Shown: positions 24,528 through 33,420, counted from the stretch's first letter. The stretch: DNA of 33,515 nucleotides from CAIVPM01 sp964615145 (GCA_964615145.1 CAZTOP010000032.1:1-33515), one strand, 5' to 3'. Made by a program: numbers and translations. Notes: generated by a model from the sequence alone, not told the origin.

Positions 24528-25928
24528 ATGAGATTTATGAATAAAATTGAAGCACCCATTATTGTTGGATTAGATATTGGAACTACCAAAATTGCTGCAA
24601 TTGCAGGAAGAAAAAATGAACATGGAAAATTGGAGATTTTAGGCTTTGGAAGAGCTAATAGCAATGGTGTGCAACACGGTCAAGTTTTAAATATTGACTT
24701 AACAATAAAAGCCATCAATCAAGCTTTAACTAATTGCTATGCCAGCAATCCTGATTTAGAAATCAAAGAAGTTTATGTGGGTATAGCCGGACATCATATT
24801 AAAAGTTTACAAACCAGAGGAGACATTGTACGTCAAGATGCTGAAATTGAAATTCAAAGAGCCGAAATTGATTTATTAATAGAAAACCAACGCAAAACTT
24901 TTATACCTGCCGGAGATTCCATTATTGATGTTATACCACAAGATTTTCACGTAGACAACATTCCTTGCATTGGTAGTCCTATTGGTTATAATGGAGTTAA
25001 AGTTGGTGCTAATTTTCATATCATAACAGGCGATAAAAACGCTATTAGAAACATAAATCGAGCAGTAACAAAAAGTGGTTTAGTTACAAAAGATTTAGTG
25101 CTGCAACCTTTAGCTAGTGCTGGTGCTGTAATGAGTGATGTAGATTTTGAAGCAGGTGTAGTAATATTAGATATTGGTGGAGGAACAAGTGATATTGCTG
25201 TTTTTCATGATGGCATATTAAAACATACCGCTGTAATTCCTTTTGGTGGGGAAAATATAACCAATGATATAAAGCAGGGTCTGGGGGTTTTACGAACTCA
25301 GGCGGAAGCTATGAAAGTACAATTTGGAAGTGCTTTAGCAAATGAAGCCAATGCCAATGCTTACATTACTATTCCGGGCTTAAGGGGAATGCCTGCTAAA
25401 GAAATTAGTGTAAAAAATTTAAGTCAAATTATTCAGGCGAGAATGGGTGAAATACTTGATTTTGTTGTTTATCACTTGAAGCAAGTAGGTTTAGATAACA
25501 AATCTTTGAATGGAGGGGTAATTTTAACGGGCGGGGGTTCACAACTAAAGCATCTTATTCAACTTACCGAGTATGCTACTGGCTTAAATGCTCGCATTGG
25601 GTTGCCTACTGAACACTTAGCACCCAACCATATTGATGAGTTAAAAAAACCAATGTATAGTACTTGTTTGGGTTTAATTCTGAAAGGGTATGATGACTAT
25701 GAAAATCGTTACAAAGAGTTTTTGGAGAATTTTAAACCAGTGGAAGTGCCTGGAACTCTCATTGATGATACAAAAAAATTGGATACAGTTGAAACAAGTT
25801 TTACAAATACTAAGGATGCTAATAGTATTCCTGTAGAAAATAGAAAGAAGAAATTAGGTAGTGTTTGGGATAAAATGAAACACACTTTAATAGAAATGTT
25901 TAGAGAAGAAGAAGATAAAAAAATTTAA
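24528..25928 (+). CDS. ftsA: Cell division protein FtsA, 466 aa
   Basis: Actin-like ATPase that tethers FtsZ filaments to the membrane and recruits late division proteins. Phosphate-1 loop GLDIGTTKIAAIAGR lies near residue 14, phosphate-2 loop ILDIGGGTSDIAVF near 212 and the adenosine motif GGVILTGGGSQL near 325. The C-terminus, after a flexible linker, has WDKMKHTLIEMFREE, a likely amphipathic membrane-targeting helix. ATG 24537 is an alternative start three codons in. The 139 bp before it contain a small dyad (TTGATA-N5-TATCAA at 24402-24418) of unknown meaning. Confidence 0.95.
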   Translation: MRFMNKIEAPIIVGLDIGTTKIAAIAGRKNEHGKLEILGFGRANSNGVQHGQVLNIDLTIKAINQALTNCYASNPDLEIKEVYVGIAGHHIKSLQTRGDIVRQDAEIEIQRAEIDLLIENQRKTFIPAGDSIIDVIPQDFHVDNIPCIGSPIGYNGVKVGANFHIITGDKNAIRNINRAVTKSGLVTKDLVLQPLASAGAVMSDVDFEAGVVILDIGGGTSDIAVFHDGILKHTAVIPFGGENITNDIKQGLGVLRTQAEAMKVQFGSALANEANANAYITIPGLRGMPAKEISVKNLSQIIQARMGEILDFVVYHLKQVGLDNKSLNGGVILTGGGSQLKHLIQLTEYATGLNARIGLPTEHLAPNHIDELKKPMYSTCLGLILKGYDDYENRYKEFLENFKPVEVPGTLIDDTKKLDTVETSFTNTKDANSIPVENRKKKLGSVWDKMKHTLIEMFREEEDKKI

Positions 25929-25985
25929 ACAGATAATCCAATATTCCAATTAAAAAAATCGTACTAACCATTAAATTTTAAGTCA

Positions 25986-27929
25986 ATGATTCACTTTGAT
26001 TTGCCAAAACAAAAATCATCCATTATCAAAGTATTTGGTATTGGTGGGGGCGGTAGTAATGCAGTTAACTATATGTATTCTCAAAATATTGAGGGTGTAG
26101 ATTTTGTTGTGTGTAATACAGATGCCAAAGCAATAGAACAATCTCCGGTATTGAATAAAATTCAACTTGGACCAGCATCTACACAAGGTTTGGGAGCTGG
26201 AGCCAACCCAGAAGTTGGGAAAATTGCAACAGAAGAATCCTTGCAAGAAATAAAAAGTATTTTAGAAGTAAATACTCGTATGGCTTTTATTACTGCTGGA
26301 ATGGGAGGAGGAACAGGAACAGGTGGAGCTCCTATTGTTGCACAAATTTGTAAAGAATTGGGCATATTAACAGTAGGAATTGTAACAACTCCTTTTTCTT
26401 TTGAAGGACCAAGAAGAATGCAACAAGCGGAAGATGGAATCAAAGCTTTAAAACCACACGTGGATACTTTACTTGTAATTAGCAACGATAAATTACGTAT
26501 GCAGTATGGTAATCTAAAAATGCGTGATGCTTTTGGAAAAGCCGATAATGTTTTAGCTACTGCAGCAAAATGTATTACAGATATTATTAACAGTAAAGGG
26601 CATATAATAGTTGACTTTGCCGATGTTTGTACTGTAATGAAAAATGGTGGAGTTGCCATTCTTGGAAGTGCTGCTTGCGAAGGAGAAAACAGAGCACAAA
26701 ATGCAATTGAAGAGGCTTTAAATTCTCCATTGTTGAATGACAATGAAATCAAAGGTGCTAAATGGATTTTAATTAATATTAATAGTGCTGAAGGCGATGA
26801 TGAGTGCACTATGGATGAATTAGATGTAATTAATGAATATCTAAGATCTCAGGCAGGTGAGCACGCAGATGTTATTGTTGGAATGGGAACTGACAATACC
26901 TTAGATAAAAAAATTGGTATTACAATTATAGCTACTGGTTTTGCCCATAAAGATCCATTTGCAAAAAAAGTAGAAATCAAAGAGCAGCCAAAAGAAGAGA
27001 AAATTGTGTTAACACTTGGTGTAGATGCAGAGGAAAAAAAAATAGTTGAGGCTGCATCAATGCAACAGCAAGCAATTCCATTTGAAGAAAAAAATCCTTT
27101 TGAACCACAATTAATCGAAACACCTCCAAGTGTTGAAAGTGCTTTTGATATAATGGGCTTTAATTATTCAGTAAATGATTTTGATGCACAAAGAGAGGAA
27201 ATACTGGATGCTAAGGAAACAGAAATTTTTCAATTAGAACTTGAGCATATTGAACCAATTCAGATACCTTTTTTTGGAGAACAAGTTTCAGAAGAAATAA
27301 AAGCTGATGGAGTAATTTTTGATGATAATAAAACAACAGAAACGGTTAATAATATTGAACAAAGTTTAGTTGAAATGACTTTGTCTGAAAAAGTGGATAC
27401 ACCCACCACTTCTTTTTTAAATAAACCCTCTAATATTTATTCAAATTATAAACAGGAAGAAAATAAATTAGAGCAAAAAGTAGAAACAAATTTGCCCGAA
27501 AATACTTTTGAGCTTTATATTAAAGAAGAGGTGCCGAATATTGTAGAAAACAAATTAGTAGAGGAAATTACTGAACAAGAAGAATTTGTTTTTGAAATTG
27601 TAAATAAAGAAGAGGCAACAAATTTTGATGATCCTCAAACTGTAATTAGCAACTTGACTGAAGATTTATCAGAAGAAGAATCTCAGAGAAAAAAAGCTTT
27701 AGATAGAATACAAAAGCTTCGTAATTTATCATTCAATATGAGTAGTGCAGATTCAAATACAGAGTTCGATAATGTGCCAGCTTATGTAAGAAGAAATATG
27801 GAATTGTTTGGTAATACCTTAGCTACTGTTGAGAATTTTTACAGCAAAACAACAGTTGAAAAAAATGATCAAAACCAAACTATCATTTCTACAAAAAACT
27901 CTTTTTTAGATGGTCACAGACCAGACTAG
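25986..27929 (+). CDS. ftsZ: Cell division GTPase FtsZ, 647 aa
   Basis: Tubulin-like GTPase that forms the Z ring. The tubulin signature GGGTGTGGAP is at 107-116, with an N-terminal FGIGGGGSNAVN loop. The T7 synergy loop reads I207-I208-V-D210-F-A-D213: both catalytic Asp are present, but the usual Asn is Ile. The GTPase core ends near residue 325. A very long acidic linker rich in Glu and Lys follows (about 330-585). The FtsA-binding peptide appears as DNVPAYVRRN at 595-604, 43 residues before the C-terminus rather than at it. At 647 aa it is far longer than the 383-aa E. coli protein. It is the last gene of the dcw cluster. Confidence 0.97.
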   Translation: MIHFDLPKQKSSIIKVFGIGGGGSNAVNYMYSQNIEGVDFVVCNTDAKAIEQSPVLNKIQLGPASTQGLGAGANPEVGKIATEESLQEIKSILEVNTRMAFITAGMGGGTGTGGAPIVAQICKELGILTVGIVTTPFSFEGPRRMQQAEDGIKALKPHVDTLLVISNDKLRMQYGNLKMRDAFGKADNVLATAAKCITDIINSKGHIIVDFADVCTVMKNGGVAILGSAACEGENRAQNAIEEALNSPLLNDNEIKGAKWILININSAEGDDECTMDELDVINEYLRSQAGEHADVIVGMGTDNTLDKKIGITIIATGFAHKDPFAKKVEIKEQPKEEKIVLTLGVDAEEKKIVEAASMQQQAIPFEEKNPFEPQLIETPPSVESAFDIMGFNYSVNDFDAQREEILDAKETEIFQLELEHIEPIQIPFFGEQVSEEIKADGVIFDDNKTTETVNNIEQSLVEMTLSEKVDTPTTSFLNKPSNIYSNYKQEENKLEQKVETNLPENTFELYIKEEVPNIVENKLVEEITEQEEFVFEIVNKEEATNFDDPQTVISNLTEDLSEEESQRKKALDRIQKLRNLSFNMSSADSNTEFDNVPAYVRRNMELFGNTLATVENFYSKTTVEKNDQNQTIISTKNSFLDGHRPD

Positions 27930-27946
27930 TCTACAAAAAAAACTTT

Positions 27947-27986
27947 AAAAAAACCACCTCATCTAACTAAGATTGGTGGTTTTTTT
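27947..27986 (+). terminator. Rho-independent terminator closing the dcw cluster
   Basis: A 12-bp stem (27947-27958 with 27975-27986) with CCACC/GGTGG at its top, a 16-nt loop and a run of seven T on its right arm. It lies 17 bp after the ftsZ stop. Confidence 0.9.
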
Positions 27987-28040
27987 GTTTATGATTAAAG
28001 TCTTAATTTTCTAAAAACCTTTTCAAATATTTACAAACCC

Positions 28041-28048
28041 TAATTTCG
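28041..28048 (+). promoter_or_regulatory. Weak candidate -7 element before the YcxB-like gene
   Basis: TAATTTCG differs at one base from the Bacteroidota consensus TAnnTTTG. It ends only 6 bases before the ATG, so the transcript would be almost leaderless. A new promoter is expected here because a terminator precedes it. Confidence 0.3.
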
Positions 28049-28054
28049 CAAACT

Positions 28055-28534
28055 ATGGAATTTGGTTTTAGCTATAATAAAAAAAAGGTAATACAGGCAC
28101 TACGATTGCATTTTATTGCACAGCGAGAGATTAAAATTTTAATGATTTTAGTAAATGTGTTTGCTATTTTATCAGCTATTCTTTTTTATCAAAAATTAAT
28201 ACGTCCAGAACCTTTTATTTTAGGTTCATTTGTATGGTTATTGATGCTAATATCTGTATGGTATATTTTACCATACAATATTTACAATAAATCAAACACT
28301 TTTAAAGAGAGTTTTATAGTATCTATCAATTCAAATTCTATTTCTCTGGAAAACCAGTTGGGTACTGTTAATTGGAGTTGGAGCAAGATTCACAACTTTT
28401 TTGAAAGTCCACATTTTTTTCATTTATACTTTAGTAAAAAATCTTTTTTTATCTTGCCAAAAGATGATTTAGGAGAGGATATACTCCACGAATTGAGAGC
28501 TGTCTTAAGAGAAAATCTTGCAGCTTCAAAATAA
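28055..28534 (+). CDS. YcxB-like membrane protein, 159 aa
   Basis: Small inner-membrane protein of unknown function. Two hydrophobic helices at about residues 28-46 and 53-73 are followed by a soluble C-terminal domain. That domain has W-S-W-S-K-I, then HLYFSKKSFFILPKDDL, the order typical of YcxB-like domains, which resemble PH-like membrane-associated folds. No catalytic motif is seen. It stands alone between the ftsZ terminator and the exbB promoter region, and its role is unknown. The family assignment is by eye. Confidence 0.65.
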   Translation: MEFGFSYNKKKVIQALRLHFIAQREIKILMILVNVFAILSAILFYQKLIRPEPFILGSFVWLLMLISVWYILPYNIYNKSNTFKESFIVSINSNSISLENQLGTVNWSWSKIHNFFESPHFFHLYFSKKSFFILPKDDLGEDILHELRAVLRENLAASK

Positions 28535-28718
28535 GAGTTTCAACCTTTGTTATCGTTTATGGTAAAATTGACGGCATTTGTTGTGGAATTTCCATAAGAG
28601 TTTCATCTTTTCACAAATTATTTTTTGGTAAGATTTGCATATTCATAATTTTTTACGTTAAAATTGCCAACTCAAAATATTTTATAACTTTTATTTTTAA
28701 TTAAAAATCGATTGTATT

Positions 28719-29573
28719 ATGTCTGACATCAAACCAAACGCATCAAAAGCTACTACATCAGTACAACCTCACAAATCAAGTAACGCAATTTCTTGGATTG
28801 CACCAGTTGCATGCATTATTTTAGGATACGTCATTTGGCGTTTTTTAATTGGTGCTGACAGCAATTTTGTTAATCCTGATAAAACTGGAGGGTTTTGGCC
28901 TAGCCACAAGCAACCAAAAGGAAATTTTGCTAAAATTTATGAAGGTGGAATTATAGTGCCAGTATTGATAGCTTGTTTTTTAACAGCAATAACCTTTGTT
29001 ATTGAAAGATTTTTGACAGTTACAAAAGCTAGCGGTACAGGAAATATTGCTGAATTTATTAGAAAAGTGCAATATCATTTAGCTAATAAAGATGTTGATA
29101 AAGCCATCGCTGAGTGTGACAAACAAAAAGGAAGCGTTGGTAATGTAATGAGAGCGGGATTGCGTAAATACAAAGAGATGATTGGTAACTCTGAATTAGC
29201 TACCGACCAAAAAGTATTAAATATTCAAAAGGAAGTTGAAGAAGCAACAGCACTAGAGCTTCCAATGCTAGAGAAGAATTTAGTATTTCTTTCAACTATT
29301 GCTTCTGTGGCAACCTTAATTGGATTGTTAGGTACAGTAATGGGAATGATACGTTCATTTAGCAAGTTAAGTGATGAAGGTGGTGGAGATGCAGCTAAAG
29401 AACTTTCTCAAGGTATCTCTGAAGCACTTTATAATACTGCATTAGGTATTGGTACATCTGCAGTTGCTATTATTATGTACAACATTTTTACAACAAGAAT
29501 TGATGCTATTACTTATGGTATTGATGAAAGTGGATTTACTTTGACTCAAAGTTTTGCAGCAAATTATAAATAA
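28719..29573 (+). CDS. exbB: MotA/TolQ/ExbB-family proton channel subunit, 284 aa
   Basis: Inner-membrane subunit that with ExbD uses the proton gradient to drive TonB-dependent transport. Hydrophobic helices lie at about 23-44, 78-98, 188-211 and 236-257; the first is additional to the three of classical ExbB. The conserved region LPMLEKNLVFLSTIASVATLIGLLGTVMGMI and the following GISEALYNTALGIGTSAVA are the diagnostic MotA/TolQ/ExbB signature. It heads an operon with two exbD genes and tonB. The 184 bp before it are AT-rich without a confident promoter. Confidence 0.93.
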   Translation: MSDIKPNASKATTSVQPHKSSNAISWIAPVACIILGYVIWRFLIGADSNFVNPDKTGGFWPSHKQPKGNFAKIYEGGIIVPVLIACFLTAITFVIERFLTVTKASGTGNIAEFIRKVQYHLANKDVDKAIAECDKQKGSVGNVMRAGLRKYKEMIGNSELATDQKVLNIQKEVEEATALELPMLEKNLVFLSTIASVATLIGLLGTVMGMIRSFSKLSDEGGGDAAKELSQGISEALYNTALGIGTSAVAIIMYNIFTTRIDAITYGIDESGFTLTQSFAANYK

Positions 29574-29630
29574 TATTTTATGGAATTTTCATAAAATATT
29601 ATCTAAATATAAAATTTTAAAAACAAAACA

Positions 29631-30287
29631 ATGGGCAGAGCCAAATTACCTCGAAAAAGTACAATAATAGATATGACGGCTATGTGCGATGTTGCTTTTT
29701 TGTTGCTTAGTTTTTTTATTCTAGCTACAAAAGCAAAGCCTGCAGAAGCCATTCATGTAACACCACCAAGTTCAGTTGCTGCAAAAAAAGTACCTCAAAA
29801 AGACGTAGTATTAGTAACACTTGACCCTAATGGCAAAGTTTTTATTAGTATGGATGATGTTGAGAAGAAAACAACAGTTGCCAACGAGTTAAAAACCAAA
29901 AATCCAAGTCTAGATGTTGCTGCTTTTACAAAAGCAACATTTTGGGGTGCACCTTTTAATGCTATGAATTCTTTTCTTTCTGTACCAGAAGAAAAAAGGA
30001 CAGGTGCTGCTTTGCCAGGAATTCCTGTTGATACTACAAAAGGAACTAATGAAATGGTAGAGTGGATGCGTATAATTAAATCTGCATATTCTGGTGAAAA
30101 AATCAACCTTTTACTAAAAGGGGATAATGATGCCAAATATCCAGCATTTAGGGCTATTGTAGATGCTTTTAAAGCAAATGATTTACTAAAGTTCCAAATG
30201 GTTACAAATCCTGAAGCTGCTCCAGTTGGCACAGAACTTTGGAAACTTTGGAATAGTGGCGACAAGAGTGCATTAAGCGAAGAATAA
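29631..30287 (+). CDS. exbD: ExbD/TolR-family protein (first copy), 218 aa
   Basis: Bitopic partner of ExbB whose membrane Asp takes part in proton passage. The single membrane helix, at about 15-33, starts DMTAMCDVAFLLLSFF and holds the key D20. The periplasmic part ends in the TolR-like fold (INLLLKGDNDAKYPAFRAIVDAFKANDL). Between them is a longer, variable segment (about 75-150), making it some 75 residues longer than E. coli ExbD. The second ExbD follows after 28 bp, so the complex may contain a heterodimer. Confidence 0.9.
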   Translation: MGRAKLPRKSTIIDMTAMCDVAFLLLSFFILATKAKPAEAIHVTPPSSVAAKKVPQKDVVLVTLDPNGKVFISMDDVEKKTTVANELKTKNPSLDVAAFTKATFWGAPFNAMNSFLSVPEEKRTGAALPGIPVDTTKGTNEMVEWMRIIKSAYSGEKINLLLKGDNDAKYPAFRAIVDAFKANDLLKFQMVTNPEAAPVGTELWKLWNSGDKSALSEE

Positions 30288-30315
30288 TTTTAACTTATAA
30301 AATAAAAATATTACT

Positions 30316-30936
30316 ATGGCAGAAATGGATACCTCGTCCGGTGGCGGACACAAAAAAGGGCCAGGCGTAAAAAAAGCAAAAAAACTTTCTACAAGAGTTG
30401 ATTTAACTCCAATGGTTGACCTTGGATTTTTGTTGATAACGTTCTTCATTTTTACAAACACAATGAGCTCGCCAACAACAATGAAATTAAACCTTCCAAA
30501 AGATACAGATAAACCTGACGAGCAGAATAAATCAAAGGAAAGTGGAACATTGACAATATTATTAGGAAAGGAGAACCACGTATTTTATTACGAAGGTCAG
30601 TTATTGCCTGATGGATCAAATTTTAAATCTGCAGCATTTGCTGGTGAAAATTCTATCAGAAATGAAATAATTAAAAAGAGAAGTGAGGTAATGTCAAGAC
30701 ACGTTCATGATGCAGGTTGTAATGAAATTTGGGCTAAACACAATGGTGATCAAAACTCTTGTCTTGACAAAGATTTAGTTGTTGTAATCAAACCCGATAG
30801 TGAAAGTACTTATAAAAATTTTATTGATATGCTCGATGAGATGGCTATTAATGCAGTGAAAAAATATGCTTACGTTTATATATCTCCAGCAGAGCAAATT
30901 GCAATTAATTTAACTGAAGGAACTGTGGCAAAATAA
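30316..30936 (+). CDS. exbD: ExbD/TolR-family protein (second copy), 206 aa
   Basis: Second ExbD of the operon. A basic tail rich in Lys and Gly (residues 1-27) leads into the membrane helix with STRVDLTPMVDLGFLLITFFIF, D35 being the conserved proton-path residue. The periplasmic region has two Cys (in HDAGCNEIW and QNSCLDKD) that could form a disulfide, and ends in VVIKPDSESTYKNFIDMLDEM, the usual TolR-like fold. It is clearly different from the first copy, so this is a long-standing paralogue pair rather than a recent duplication. tonB begins 42 bp later. Confidence 0.9.
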   Translation: MAEMDTSSGGGHKKGPGVKKAKKLSTRVDLTPMVDLGFLLITFFIFTNTMSSPTTMKLNLPKDTDKPDEQNKSKESGTLTILLGKENHVFYYEGQLLPDGSNFKSAAFAGENSIRNEIIKKRSEVMSRHVHDAGCNEIWAKHNGDQNSCLDKDLVVVIKPDSESTYKNFIDMLDEMAINAVKKYAYVYISPAEQIAINLTEGTVAK

Positions 30937-30978
30937 TTTTTAGAATAGAGTTTTTAATATGATATAAAAAACAAAAAA

Positions 30979-31806
30979 ATGGACATAAATAAAATATTAA
31001 CGGCCGATATTCTTGATATTATTTTCGATGGGAGGAATAAAGAATACGGAGCCTACGATTTAAGAAAGACATATAACAAACGCATCACTACAGCATTGCT
31101 TTTTATGCTTGGGGTTTGTTTATTAATTTTTGCTACTTCGTTCGTGATGAGTATGGGTTCAAAAAAAGTTGTAGTTGAACAAACTGCACCAGAAATTGAG
31201 CTCGACAAATTTAAAGAAGAGAAAAAAGTAGAACCACCACCACCACCTCCTCCTCCAAAAGTGGAGCCACCAAAAATTGAAGTGGCAAAATTTACTCCAC
31301 CAAAAATAGTGAAGGATGAAGAAGTAAAAAAAGAGGATGAAGTAAAAGAAATAAAAGAAATTGAGAATAAACAAACAGGTAATTTTAATCAAAAAGGTAT
31401 TGAAACAGAAGTAGTACAACCCGTTGTTGCACCAAGTACCGGTGTGGTTGCACCTGTAAAACAAGAAGAAGATTACGATAAACTATTTACCTCGGTTCAA
31501 ATAGAATCATCTTTCAAAGGAGATTGGTCAAAATATGTATTTAGAAATTTAAATGCAGCAATACCAACCGATAATGGAGCTCCTGCTGGGAAATATACTG
31601 TAGATGTTACTTTTACTGTTGATAAAGAAGGTAACATAAGTGATGTATCTGGACAATTAGTTGGAGGAGGACCCGACTATGGAACCATAGAAGAAGCTAT
31701 CAGAGTTATTAAAAAAGGACCTAAATGGGAACCAGGTATTCAAAATGGTATCAAAGTAAAAAGTAGAAAAAAACAAAAAATCACATTCTTAGTTAGTGAA
31801 GAATAA
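30979..31806 (+). CDS. tonB: Energy transducer TonB, 275 aa
   Basis: Transmits proton-motive energy from ExbB/ExbD to outer-membrane TonB-dependent receptors. The Bacteroidota-type N-terminus DGRNKEYGAYDLRKTYNKR (17-35) precedes the membrane helix at about 36-58. A periplasm-spanning stretch follows with eight consecutive Pro near residue 90 and many Lys, Glu and Pro. The C-terminal domain (about 195-275) has YTVDVTFTVDKEGNISDVS, the usual beta strand, and WEPGIQNGIKVKSR near its end. Last gene of the operon, closed by the hairpin at 31826-31853. Confidence 0.95.
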   Translation: MDINKILTADILDIIFDGRNKEYGAYDLRKTYNKRITTALLFMLGVCLLIFATSFVMSMGSKKVVVEQTAPEIELDKFKEEKKVEPPPPPPPPKVEPPKIEVAKFTPPKIVKDEEVKKEDEVKEIKEIENKQTGNFNQKGIETEVVQPVVAPSTGVVAPVKQEEDYDKLFTSVQIESSFKGDWSKYVFRNLNAAIPTDNGAPAGKYTVDVTFTVDKEGNISDVSGQLVGGGPDYGTIEEAIRVIKKGPKWEPGIQNGIKVKSRKKQKITFLVSEE

Positions 31807-31825
31807 GGATAAAAACTTTTATTTA

Positions 31826-31859
31826 AAAAGTCTCGCTAAACAGCGAGACTTTTGTTTTT
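31826..31859 (+). terminator. Rho-independent terminator between tonB and mnmE
   Basis: A perfect 12-bp stem, AAAAGTCTCGCT (31826-31837) with its inverse at 31842-31853, a 4-nt loop AAAC and a T-rich tail. It lies 19 bp after tonB. Confidence 0.93.
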
Positions 31860-31875
31860 AATAAAAAAATATTTG

Positions 31876-33249
31876 ATGCAAGGAAATTTAACGGGTTGGG
31901 ATGATACAATTGTAGCATTAGCAACACCACAAGGTTTAGGAGCTATTGCTGTAATAAGATTAAGCGGGGTACAAGCTATCAAAATTGTGAATGAAATGTT
32001 CCCCTCGAAAAATTTATTGGAACAACCCTCACATACTTTACACGTTGGGTTGTTAAAAATGAAAGACGAGATTTTAGATGAAGTAGTGGTTGCAATTTAT
32101 AAAAATCCAAAATCCTATACTGGTGAAAATGTTGTTGAAATTAGTTGTCATGGATCTCCATTTATTCAAGAAAAAATATTAAAGGCTATTACATCTTTTG
32201 GAGTAAGAATGGCAAAGGCTGGAGAGTTTACACAAAGGGCTTTTTTAAATGGTAAATTAGATTTGGCTCAGGCCGAAGCTGTAGCAGATTTAATTGCTAG
32301 TAATACGGAGGCGAGTAAAAATACAGCTTTAAAAAATATTAGAGGAGGCTTTTCAAGTGCATTACACTCATTAAGAAACGAGCTAATTAAATTTTCGGCA
32401 TTAATTGAGTTAGAATTAGATTTTAGCGAAGAAGATGTAGAATTTGCAGATAGAAAAGCGTTCAAGACTCTGGTTAAAGAAATTAGTTTAGCAACTAATC
32501 AACTAATCAGCTCATTCGAGTTGGGAAATGTTATTAAAAATGGTGTTCAGGTGGCTATTATTGGCAAGCCTAATGCAGGAAAGTCAACATTGTTGAATGC
32601 ATTATTAAATGAAGAAAGGGCTATTGTAAGTTCTATAGCTGGTACTACCAGAGATACTATTGAAGAAATTATCAATATCGAAGGTGTTTTATTTAGATTA
32701 ATTGATACTGCAGGAATCCGGTCAAATACTTCAGATGAAATTGAAGCGATTGGAGTTGAAAAAAGTTATGAAAAAGCAGTACTAGCAGATGTGATATTAT
32801 ATATTTTCGATGCTACAGCCGAAAATAATTTAGAGGATACTATTGAATGGTTAACATCCTACAAAAAACCATTTATTCTAGTTGCCAATAAAACCGACAT
32901 TTTATCTAAAAAGGAGTTTATTAATAAAGGAAAAGTTACAATTGTATCAATTTCAGCAAAAAACAATTTAAATATCGATTCTTTAAAAAAATCTTTGGTT
33001 ACCAAATCTTTAAAAGGAGATATAAATACCGAATCTGTAATTGTTACAAATGCCAGACATTTTGAGGCCTTAAAAAATTTATCAAACTGTTTGCAAGATA
33101 TTGAAAATGCACTCAATAATAATATTCCTGGCGACTTATTGGCTTTAGATATTAGACAAGCACTACATTACTTAGGAACTATCACAGGTCAAATTACTAA
33201 TGAGGAACAATTGGATTTTATTTTTTCAAAATTCTGTATCGGAAAGTAA
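31876..33249 (+). CDS. mnmE: tRNA modification GTPase MnmE, 457 aa
   Basis: With MnmG it adds the aminomethyl-type group to wobble U34 of several tRNAs, using folate, FAD and GTP hydrolysis. The N-terminal folate-binding domain begins DDTIVALATPQGLGAIAVIRLSG and contains the SCHGSP block. The inserted G domain has GKPNAGKS at 230-237, GTTRDT, DTAG and NKTD. The chain ends with the invariant FCIGK, whose Cys is needed for activity. I chose ATG 31876; a TTG at 31852 would sit inside the terminator. The last 18 bases of the gene are a known target for genomic islands in other bacteria, and an integrase gene follows. Confidence 0.96.
   Translation: MQGNLTGWDDTIVALATPQGLGAIAVIRLSGVQAIKIVNEMFPSKNLLEQPSHTLHVGLLKMKDEILDEVVVAIYKNPKSYTGENVVEISCHGSPFIQEKILKAITSFGVRMAKAGEFTQRAFLNGKLDLAQAEAVADLIASNTEASKNTALKNIRGGFSSALHSLRNELIKFSALIELELDFSEEDVEFADRKAFKTLVKEISLATNQLISSFELGNVIKNGVQVAIIGKPNAGKSTLLNALLNEERAIVSSIAGTTRDTIEEIINIEGVLFRLIDTAGIRSNTSDEIEAIGVEKSYEKAVLADVILYIFDATAENNLEDTIEWLTSYKKPFILVANKTDILSKKEFINKGKVTIVSISAKNNLNIDSLKKSLVTKSLKGDINTESVIVTNARHFEALKNLSNCLQDIENALNNNIPGDLLALDIRQALHYLGTITGQITNEEQLDFIFSKFCIGK
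33232..33249 (+). other. Candidate island attachment site in the mnmE 3' end
   Basis: TTCTGTATCGGAAAGTAA encodes the terminal FCIGK and stop of MnmE. In enterics the corresponding last 18 bp of mnmE (trmE/thdF) are the attB of SGI1-type islands. An integrase reading away from mnmE begins 219 bp later. The matching right-hand repeat would lie outside the window. Confidence 0.45.
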
Positions 33250-33314
33250 TTTACTTTCTTTTGTTTGTTAAGTGCCTGTTTTTGTTGAGTTTCAGTACAC
33301 TTTTCTTTCTCTTT

Positions 33315-33349
33315 TTTGTTGCCCAACTCTACTTTTTTACTTATATTTG
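33315..33349 (+). promoter_or_regulatory. Candidate promoter of the downstream integrase
   Basis: TTTG (33315-33318), 23 bases, then TATATTTG (33342-33349), a perfect TAnnTTTG -7 element. Both elements run straight into copies of the 11-bp repeat, so a protein bound to the repeats would cover the promoter. Confidence 0.5.
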
Positions 33350-33387
33350 TTGCCCAGTTGTTGCCCAATTGGCTATTTTGTTGCCCA
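33315..33387 (+). repeat. Three TTTGTTGCCCA motifs exactly 31 bp apart
   Basis: TTTGTTGCCCA occurs exactly at 33315-33325, 33346-33356 and 33377-33387, a constant 31-bp step (three helical turns). A fourth copy with one change, GTTGTTGCCCA, is at 33357-33367. The bases between are not alike, so only the motif is repeated. They may bind the integrase or an excision factor. Confidence 0.75.
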
Positions 33388-33420
33388 CATATCAGTTTGA
33401 TGGAAGTCAGGCGAAATAAT

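Noticed and set aside
26162..26809. Long minus-strand ORF inside ftsZ
   Set aside because: It is antisense to the most conserved part of FtsZ and its composition mirrors the ftsZ codons.
11460..27929. Missing murF and ddl as a sign of deletion in the dcw cluster
   Set aside because: Junctions are tight and intact, and murF lies elsewhere in many Bacteroidota; nothing suggests a loss here.
28531..28605. 12-bp direct repeat ATAAGAGTTTCA downstream of the YcxB-like gene
   Set aside because: Only two copies 63 bp apart, one overlapping the stop codon; no promoter, hairpin or mobile element linked to it.
31852..31875. Upstream TTG start for mnmE
   Set aside because: It lies within the tonB terminator and adds residues not found in MnmE; ATG 31876 gives the normal N-terminus.
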